Below, one piece after another: positions 21,301-26,676 of a DNA stretch of 26,676 nucleotides; positions within the stretch are counted from its first letter, which is position 1; the number at the start of each line of letters is the position of its first letter. Made by a program: the position numbers and the translations under genes. This DNA comes from a virus. The notes under the pieces were generated by a model. The model ran no database searches. It was not told the origin of the DNA and saw only the letters and a list, made by a program, of their open reading frames with translations. The stretch covers positions 1-26,676 of the IMG/VR virus record IMGVR_UViG_3300007513_000173, one strand, 5' to 3'.

Positions 21301-22771
21301 TTATCGAGAAACGCCCCCGACGGGCCGTCGAATATTTGGTACCAAGGGGAAACCGGTAGAATATCGTGAGGACCACATATACACAGTCTATGATAGCCCA
21401 GGGGACAGAGAGGACTATGGTAGGCGGCTGTATCAATACGTACTCAGTAACCCAAATGACCTGGAGGCTTCAGTACTGATGAAAGACTGGGTTGATGAGG
21501 GCAAAAAAGGTATGGCTACGTTGTTGGATCTAGTGCAGGCTTTCCCCTTAGACCAGATCCACTACAGCGAAGTGTTCAGCCCGGAGAACCTGACCGTTGA
21601 GGGTTGGGAAGCCGTCCACGGATCGGGATCGGATGACACTCGGATTGTGGGCGATCCTCATGACAAAGACCCACCGATGCGGTTGCCTGTGGAGCACACG
21701 GTGGAAGATTTTCTTGAAACCATTGAGCCACTTATTCAACACGATAATGCACACACGTATTTCAAGTCCCTACTCCCGCCAATGCCTCAGCAAGATGCTA
21801 TGGTGCGAATATCCGGCATAGGCATTACTGGTTCACACCACATGAAGTGGGAACTCACTGCAAACGAGCAGTTCAACCACTTCGTTGTGTGGAGGACACT
21901 GCGTAGCATGGAGGACGGCGGGTTCGATCCTTCAGCGGTTCCTCGATCAGATGCCGAACGAGCGGCTGACTTGAGCAGCGACTGGTTGGAGTTCCTCGCT
22001 GTTGAAGGTGGTGCTATGAATGATGTTGATCTTACTGGGTACATGGACGAAGATGAATGGCAAAAGAAGGCTGCGGAGGTGGGAACCCAGGCAGAACTCA
22101 TGTTTGGCCCCAACTTCAGCCGTGTGCAGGACCATTTCAAGGGTGCTCCTGGGTTGGCGTTACGCCGATCACTAGATAGAGTTGGGCTAGTTAGCGACTT
22201 GGACGAGACATTAGATCAGTTGCGTAGTAAAGAGCGACCGGACCTCGCCCACTATGGGCGGTTTATAACTGGATTCATGGAGGGTGAGTCGAAAGAGAAG
22301 GTACTGTCTGAGCAGGAAGATGCTACCGTTTTTACCGGTGGCGAGAACTGGCTTCCTACGCTCTTCGACACCCCTGGCTATGATATCACTAACTGGGGTC
22401 TCGCTGGGGGAGTAGAGGTTCACCCCTCCCAGGCCGAGAGGGCTAGGGGACTTGTGCTGAGTAGGGCCATTGAGCAGTGGAGTCTTGCGCTGAGTACGCT
22501 AGAGACGCAGGCAGCCCTTCCGACACATGTGCGGATGGACACGGGGTATGAAATCAAGCACCGAAAGCCATCGACAAGACGAAACTTTCCTCCACTCTAT
22601 ACACGGTCTCAAGTGCAGGCAGCAAGCACAGTCTTCTTTCGCCCCAACGGAACCAAGCAGTGGATACCATTGAACTCCATGAAGAGTGCGATAGACGACA
22701 TGAGGAGGTACCGGAAACTCCTACACCTGAAGAAGCAGTTCGAGTGGAGCCATGAAGAAGGAGACCAGTGA
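18356..22771 (+). CDS. Large internal virion protein, 1471 aa
   Basis: The product sits where T7-like phages encode gp15, an ejected internal core protein, but is about twice its length. Residues 1-540 are helical (for example SALDDISTINTLLEKGG and ARLVLNAVTPQVLGAARVV). Residues 540-625 are a low-complexity linker: Arg/Ser/Gly/Pro, then two copies of GVVE(V/I)G, then seven consecutive Glu. The C-terminal part is mostly helical with basic amphipathic stretches (AQELLKKKIQNAVQKEMYKS). I see no transglycosylase or protease motif. Start and upstream stop overlap (TAATG). The role is inferred from position, size and helix content. It could be cut at the linker into two mature proteins. Confidence 0.7.
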   Translation: MVQVNLTGPNYREAVDTQDELAVKDLHQEYKSALDDISTINTLLEKGGKVIDNMAQGHFEEALLGPQGEFLGEEGIYQQGLLAGSNLDDVDDNGVPVPVDTTEAKAHFDEEYEKLVQGSPLMYRAILRGKKAGVKGKYAALVEERAYMERDVALSRMSSDEGTKEDWARILRSQNLIRNPNLRVDALNRTSLQYVNAATSEAPSPLIGLQTVDAAIGAANLIARYDMSAEAEALARNNANDRANAYAKSEEGRSHLAYSVVSGVDSEDHLQAARLYMGTLGGETADWADTFRALVPALERSRGGGIYTAGDARLVLNAVTPQVLGAARVVNPEVLKELLESVFQSHTKVDVSGADDEAIMDVLMELEREQHKNSDPALGATVALLETYVGKTSVIARRGAASGTGMPWANTPSTDNVKESGAIKALAEAGILPEGTEFRGITKALSDFTPHSQRAFLEELISFAGRRGNGNTPGLMGMLSEIEDILTLPGAKLVNAENGIPQVVYPIPGAEGEYRNVLTRGKVEVHQRSEGQGEVVRPSEERSTRPSGTTGQPVGGQLNDPGTGNPNPGVVEVGDTGVVEIGGPDQPIGMILGDNYRSSEQQQRIEELIVSIHEERLKEEEEEEEDPVKFMHAYVSLVALSKLVHFGAKDGRGTRLLESLLSKGAREGIYSGLSVLDKMTRDKGFLQVNIMKFLKDTPLGKMVALEVGEEVLLAIIDRAYGTSAQELLKKKIQNAVQKEMYKSIKENLNLKKLLRGHWEVVKWLSKGTANIVSKTPEGAYGWARNAAKWTGKQIMHHVRNPMTIATGLRRLISLPWLLADVAVTEGSEANIEGRERHATESQSGRPVQTLSDGEALRNVLIAAGAKDLVGGAFFESGPGRDTPGTGFAAGIDMFTDLIKTAAPGGIPITTNREQDMYDLAVGSGTIISAGYYNAIPRGLYERLYPDQKNGGAFNQTIHVVQEAVANEGMLLPFHPVPDHTQPYRETPPTGRRIFGTKGKPVEYREDHIYTVYDSPGDREDYGRRLYQYVLSNPNDLEASVLMKDWVDEGKKGMATLLDLVQAFPLDQIHYSEVFSPENLTVEGWEAVHGSGSDDTRIVGDPHDKDPPMRLPVEHTVEDFLETIEPLIQHDNAHTYFKSLLPPMPQQDAMVRISGIGITGSHHMKWELTANEQFNHFVVWRTLRSMEDGGFDPSAVPRSDAERAADLSSDWLEFLAVEGGAMNDVDLTGYMDEDEWQKKAAEVGTQAELMFGPNFSRVQDHFKGAPGLALRRSLDRVGLVSDLDETLDQLRSKERPDLAHYGRFITGFMEGESKEKVLSEQEDATVFTGGENWLPTLFDTPGYDITNWGLAGGVEVHPSQAERARGLVLSRAIEQWSLALSTLETQAALPTHVRMDTGYEIKHRKPSTRRNFPPLYTRSQVQAASTVFFRPNGTKQWIPLNSMKSAIDDMRRYRKLLHLKKQFEWSHEEGDQ
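20058..20102 (+). repeat. Two 21-bp direct repeats in the linker of the internal virion protein
   Basis: The units at 20058-20078 and 20082-20102 differ at one base and are offset by 24 bp. They encode GVVEVG and GVVEIG. The repeat lies in the Gly/Pro linker and probably arose by slippage or local duplication. Confidence 0.8.
20207..20231 (+). repeat. GAG trinucleotide tract (poly-Glu)
   Basis: Seven consecutive GAG codons after an AAG, encoding Lys-Glu(7) at residues 618-625. On mRNA this is a long SD-like AGGAGG run. An in-frame ATG lies at 20246, about 14 nt beyond, which is rather far for initiation. The tract may slow ribosomes between the two halves of the protein. Confidence 0.85.
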
Positions 22772-25700
22772 TACTACAAGACCCTAGTGGGGAACCATAC
22801 GAGCCGTTCGGGTTCACCCCCAGACAACGTCGTGAGTGGGATATGGGCGTTGACCTGCATGGTGAGGAGGCGATGATACGCAACCTGCCCAGCCGAGGCG
22901 ATAACACTTCCGGGTTTGGCGAGACCCTGTGGGCTTACACGGCAAGCGACTTGTGGGGTGGTGACCTGTTTACCGACACCCTTTCAGGCAACTCTTCTGC
23001 GCTTGTATATGGTACGAACCCTACGCTAAAGGGTATCGGGAAGATTGCGAACTCGTTGGTGTCGCACCCGCTTGGATGGATAGACCCCTTCAACACCGTT
23101 GAGGAGTACGAGAGTTCAATCGACGAGGCGTACTTTGACGCAGTATACTCGGTGACTAGGCTATTCGGGGATACTCCAGTTGAACCCATGTCTGTAGAGG
23201 AGGCTTTTAGAGCCATACCTGAGGAGTTGAGGAACCACCCCGACACTCACGCCATACTTAGGCTCGCTAACCAAGTCAGACAGTTGGAGTCGGAGGGTCA
23301 CCGGAGAGCCATGGTCTCTTCCTGGTTGAGAGAGGCACAGAACAGAAATATCCTAGAGAGAACGCCATGGTATAGCGCACTGCTGGCCGGTCTTGTCATG
23401 CTACCAGTTGACCTGTCTGCGTGGGCGGACTACTTCATGACTGGTGGCCTGCTAAGGGCGGGAGTGATCACTCGGCAGGTTGTTGGTAGTAGCGCAAAAC
23501 ATTACGGCAAAACCATAGTCGCCGGTATGGGCACAGGTGCTGTTTCTGGCTCGGCCCGTGAGTACTTACTGTGGCAAGGGCAGGAGTTGCGAACTCCCGA
23601 GATGGGTATACAGGCTGTAGCGGTAGAGACGGTACTCGGCGGGTTTATCGGTGCTGGGCTGGAGTACTTAGGCCACGGATACACCCGGGCTGTCGCTAGA
23701 AGGGCTGGCACGGAGGCCACGGGTGGGGCTATGTCACCACTACTTCCTGTGCCTACGGCGGAAGACTTGGCGGCGGCTATTCCAATGCCAAGGTCCGACA
23801 TAGAGGACGGTTTCATAGAGAGTTCTTACGAGCAACATGGGGTAGGGAACCTTGGTGGCGATACCTGGATGAAGGATCAGTACCAACGACAACTATCCAG
23901 ATATAAGCGTGACGTGCTGAACGACAGGCTGGAGGCAGTTGGCAAGCCAAGGGTAGAGGACAGTCCACTTGAGCAGGCGTGGGAGTGGGCGGTGCTCACA
24001 CGTGAAGATTGGACGCTATGGGATGTAAAGGTTCGGGACATGCTAGCAAGGCACATTGCCGAAGGTGTCCAGTTCAGCCGACCTCTACTGGACGACGGCG
24101 ACCAACCCGTGCTACCGGGAATGACCGACGTGTTTGAAGTGGATGGCGCAACACGACAAGCAGAGGCTGATGTATTCGCTGCTCTACATGCCGCAGAGGA
24201 ATCTATCATGCTCAAGAGGTTGGATCAGTTGGAAGAGATGGCTGCCAACCACATTGCTAACGGCCTGACTATGGAATCCATGAAAACGGCATGGGAAGCA
24301 GCGGGTGGAACACTAGACCCTGACGACCCAGCGTATGAAGGCGTTAGAAGGTTGATCGAAAACTTCACCCTAGAGAGAGCGGCAGTTGTGCTCAACGGGG
24401 GCGAGGTTGAGTTTGGTGACCTCTTGTCTGTACGTGGCAGTAGTGGCAAGGTTGTTGCTGACCAGGGATCGTCGGACGACCCACTTACACCAGAAGCACT
24501 AACCGAACACTTCAGGAAAGAACTGGACGCAGACTCACATGAGTACCAGTTACTGAGGCCATACCTGGAACACCTACAGGAGACCGGTGAGCATGTATCC
24601 ATAAGGGGTGTGGCTACCTTGTTCAGCGACGCTGAGGGGGGCAGGCCGTTGGTCGTTAAAGCCTCTCATACACACCATCGCCACGTTGACGACTGGAGTC
24701 CAATAAGTGCGGACGGCAAAGAGATCACCGTGACGATCAAACCCAACCTGGACCACCCACTGTTCGACGTTGAAGAGGGTGTATTGCCTGGGTTGAGTCC
24801 ACTAGATCAGTACCGTGTTGAGTCCACAACCAAGTACAGGTTCTCTAGGCAGGAGAGGGTCGGGCGTGATGGAGAGACCTCCAGGGTAGTGATCTTGGAG
24901 AGTGTTGATTATGGGGACACGGCGGCTCGACAGGCGTTTGATAGTACTGAGACCGCTGCTGCTGTGCGTAGTGGGGCGAGGCGTGACCCCGGAAGGGCGA
25001 GGTACAGGCCACCGGACACGCAGAATCAACTAGACAAAGTCTCCATGCGGAAAGCACTAGCCCATTATCTGATAGAGGTTAGAGAACTAGAGAGACTGGC
25101 TGAGAGACACTGGGGTGACATATCGCTCGTGAACATGGGGTCTTCCGGTGTTGCCCAGCATGCTTCTGGTGAGTACGACCCCCACAACATGTGGGCAAGG
25201 GAGTTCAAATACCGACGAATGGAAACTGATGAAGGATCAGCCGTAGACCTTACGGAGGAGGGTAACTGGGAAACAGGCGGTTCACTTAGTTTCTCAGACG
25301 TACATGAAAAGTACAGGGGAGACATATCGGCTGACGCTAGGCTTGTAGTCGAAGCAAAGGTGCATAACAATCCGAATCACGAGGGCTTCTTTGTTACAAC
25401 TCCCGACGAAAAGGTGACCATATATCTCGACAGTGACGGGTATGTCATAGGGTTCCTTGATGCGGACGGTAAGGCACGTGTTGAACACTTAGGCAAGCAC
25501 CACCAAGAGGTAATCACCGAAACGGACGCAGACCCAGCAGGGAAAACAACTAGCGAGATCAACAGCATGCTAGGGGACCAGATACTTCTCAATCCAGGTG
25601 AGGCAGAAGCGGCGGTCGCACGACTAAGGGAGGGTAGGGCAACCGAACCTTTGACGTTGAAGCCACGTCGAGTGAAGCGGTTTGCAGAAAAGAGAGGCAG

Positions 25701-26676
25701 GACGGATGTAGTATCCCACCGTGCTGTGCTAGACAGAGAACACCTAGACACTCTCTTTGACGAGGAAACTATAGGGGCCGACTTCGACGCTGCCGACCAC
25801 ACAAAGATCGTCCAGGGGGGGAGAGTCGATGTAGCGGAAGCAGACAACAAGGCCTGGGAAGCCTTCTACCGGCTACAGGCACGCATGAATCTATTGCTAG
25901 GCTTCCATACGGGTCGTCGCCACAACGAGTTGAGGATGCTCAAGTGGAGCGACCTGAAGATCACCAAGGACGGCGAAGGCAACATGGTGTCAGCCACCCT
26001 TCGGATACCACAGGTAGAGTACAAGAAATCTCCCGAACGAATCCAGTTGGCGGAAACCCTGAGGTTTGAGGGAGATCAACTGCACGTAATCAAGAAACTG
26101 GACCGGTTCCGTGAGTTGGAAAAGTCGAGGCTAGACTACTTTGCAAGCAAGGTGTCCGAAGAAGGGCAGTTCCCTGAGGGGGGGAAATACTACCAGACGG
26201 CGAAAGACATCAGGGATAAACATCCCGACTTGACCGACGTTGGGGGAGAAGACACCCTCATGGTGCGGCCATATCAGATGGGGAAAAGGGGTGCCATACC
26301 TTTCGGCCATCCAATGGAGCCATCAACCGCAAACAACACATCCTTACGTACCGTCGAGTTATGGTGGTCCAATCAGCGAGACATTATGAACGAGTTCCTG
26401 GCTGAGACATCTGGTTCGGGTGCCCGAGGAAAAGCGTGGCGTAAACATGTCAAGACGGGTGCCCGGGGTGGTCCAGGCGCAAATGAAGCCCTAGAGATCA
26501 CTCGAAGAACAATACTGAACCTAGCACGGAACTCAGTAGACCCAGCGGTCGTGGACACAGAGTACTTCAACACAGTGGTGCGTCTACACACTGGTCATGC
26601 GGAACCAGCGGTTATGGAGAGAAGTACCTTCGAGACTTCCTATGAGCAGGAACTGGTTCTGAACCGTGCAGGGAAC
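22768..26676 (+). CDS. Giant virion-type protein with C-terminal tyrosine-recombinase-like domain (partial, runs off window)
   Basis: I read an uninterrupted frame of 1303 codons from GTG at 22768 to the window end, with no stop. AAGGAG lies 4 nt upstream, and the start overlaps the previous stop (GTGA). Residues about 200-305 have three hydrophobic glycine-rich segments (from 202, 249 and 279), a pattern seen in large ejected phage proteins. The middle is charged and unrecognised. From about residue 1030 a tyrosine recombinase catalytic domain appears: LLGFHTGRRHNELRMLKWSD (catalytic Arg candidate R1051), YKKSPERIQL (K1086/K1087), ITRRT (R1246), HTGH (H1277), then a tyrosine candidate at 1292. 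Glu1243 occupies the place where box II usually has His. Position suggests an internal virion protein in the place of T7 gp16, but no transglycosylase motif is seen. Confidence 0.85.
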   Translation, partial: MILQDPSGEPYEPFGFTPRQRREWDMGVDLHGEEAMIRNLPSRGDNTSGFGETLWAYTASDLWGGDLFTDTLSGNSSALVYGTNPTLKGIGKIANSLVSHPLGWIDPFNTVEEYESSIDEAYFDAVYSVTRLFGDTPVEPMSVEEAFRAIPEELRNHPDTHAILRLANQVRQLESEGHRRAMVSSWLREAQNRNILERTPWYSALLAGLVMLPVDLSAWADYFMTGGLLRAGVITRQVVGSSAKHYGKTIVAGMGTGAVSGSAREYLLWQGQELRTPEMGIQAVAVETVLGGFIGAGLEYLGHGYTRAVARRAGTEATGGAMSPLLPVPTAEDLAAAIPMPRSDIEDGFIESSYEQHGVGNLGGDTWMKDQYQRQLSRYKRDVLNDRLEAVGKPRVEDSPLEQAWEWAVLTREDWTLWDVKVRDMLARHIAEGVQFSRPLLDDGDQPVLPGMTDVFEVDGATRQAEADVFAALHAAEESIMLKRLDQLEEMAANHIANGLTMESMKTAWEAAGGTLDPDDPAYEGVRRLIENFTLERAAVVLNGGEVEFGDLLSVRGSSGKVVADQGSSDDPLTPEALTEHFRKELDADSHEYQLLRPYLEHLQETGEHVSIRGVATLFSDAEGGRPLVVKASHTHHRHVDDWSPISADGKEITVTIKPNLDHPLFDVEEGVLPGLSPLDQYRVESTTKYRFSRQERVGRDGETSRVVILESVDYGDTAARQAFDSTETAAAVRSGARRDPGRARYRPPDTQNQLDKVSMRKALAHYLIEVRELERLAERHWGDISLVNMGSSGVAQHASGEYDPHNMWAREFKYRRMETDEGSAVDLTEEGNWETGGSLSFSDVHEKYRGDISADARLVVEAKVHNNPNHEGFFVTTPDEKVTIYLDSDGYVIGFLDADGKARVEHLGKHHQEVITETDADPAGKTTSEINSMLGDQILLNPGEAEAAVARLREGRATEPLTLKPRRVKRFAEKRGRTDVVSHRAVLDREHLDTLFDEETIGADFDAADHTKIVQGGRVDVAEADNKAWEAFYRLQARMNLLLGFHTGRRHNELRMLKWSDLKITKDGEGNMVSATLRIPQVEYKKSPERIQLAETLRFEGDQLHVIKKLDRFRELEKSRLDYFASKVSEEGQFPEGGKYYQTAKDIRDKHPDLTDVGGEDTLMVRPYQMGKRGAIPFGHPMEPSTANNTSLRTVELWWSNQRDIMNEFLAETSGSGARGKAWRKHVKTGARGGPGANEALEITRRTILNLARNSVDPAVVDTEYFNTVVRLHTGHAEPAVMERSTFETSYEQELVLNRAGN
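25885..26676 (+). other. Tyrosine recombinase catalytic-domain segment
   Basis: A domain within the giant protein, from about residue 1040 to the edge. The order Arg (TGRRHNEL), beta-hairpin Lys (EYKKSP), Arg (TRRTILNLARNSVDP), GH (LHTGHAEP) and Tyr is that of lambda-integrase-type enzymes. R1051 to R1246 is long (195 residues), and R1246 to H1277 is about eight residues longer than usual, so insertions are present. The His of the usual HxxR box appears as Glu. The domain may be active, or kept only for DNA binding. Confidence 0.65.

Noticed and set aside
18356-26676. Search for a lytic transglycosylase (T7 gp16-like) or endolysin motif in the internal proteins
   Set aside because: No convincing catalytic Glu with SLT-type surroundings was seen in either large protein; the rest of the last gene lies outside the window.
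1-26676. tRNA genes, insertion sequences or attachment sites
   Set aside because: No cloverleaf, transposase or terminal inverted repeats were recognised by eye; an attachment site for the recombinase-like domain cannot be proposed without comparison.

Overview
The window looks like part of the genome of a tailed phage with a short tail (podovirus-type Caudoviricetes). A contiguous block holds terminase, T7-type head-tail connector/portal, scaffold, major capsid protein, tail tubular proteins A and B, and very large internal virion proteins. A smaller block on the opposite strand holds DNA replication genes. The gene order and the small Bbp19-like protein between portal and scaffold suggest an environmental podovirus distantly related to the T7/BPP-1 type layouts. 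The host cannot be read from the sequence. No RNA polymerase, DNA polymerase, lysis gene, tRNA or CRISPR array is visible, so the window is not a complete genome. The last gene runs off the right edge.

Layout. 1-211: no gene supported; it holds helically phased short repeats and an inverted repeat. 212-712 (-): an ERCC4-type nuclease. 740-776: a leftward intrinsic terminator. 797-1066 (+): a lone small gene converging on the end of the primase gene. 1017-4515 (-): a tightly overlapping leftward operon in transcription order SSB, HTH/AT-hook protein, a 214-aa unknown, a 77-aa unknown, and a primase-polymerase/SF3 helicase. 4516-4692: a divergent intergenic region that should hold the start sites for both directions. 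4693-26676 (+): the late/structural operon, namely putative small terminase, large terminase, portal, Bbp19-like protein, scaffold, a 176-nt structured leader, major capsid protein, two tandem related surface/tail proteins, a small unknown, a 23-residue-repeat protein fused in frame to tail tubular protein A, tail tubular protein B, a small membrane-segment virion protein, a 1471-aa internal virion protein, and an open reading frame of at least 1303 codons.

How it works together. The leftward genes supply replication functions (priming and unwinding, ssDNA coating, and a structure-selective nuclease). The rightward genes build and fill the capsid and make the short tail and the ejected proteins. 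Most rightward neighbours overlap or sit within a few bases, and several use TTG or GTG starts behind strong Shine-Dalgarno (SD) sequences, which suggests translational coupling.

The most unusual points are these. (1) A tyrosine-recombinase-like catalytic domain lies at the visible C-terminal end of the giant virion-type protein. (2) A 20-unit repeat protein reads without a stop into tail tubular protein A, which has its own internal start and SD. (3) The leader of the capsid gene combines a possible three-way RNA junction, a 10-codon leader ORF and a hairpin beside the capsid SD.
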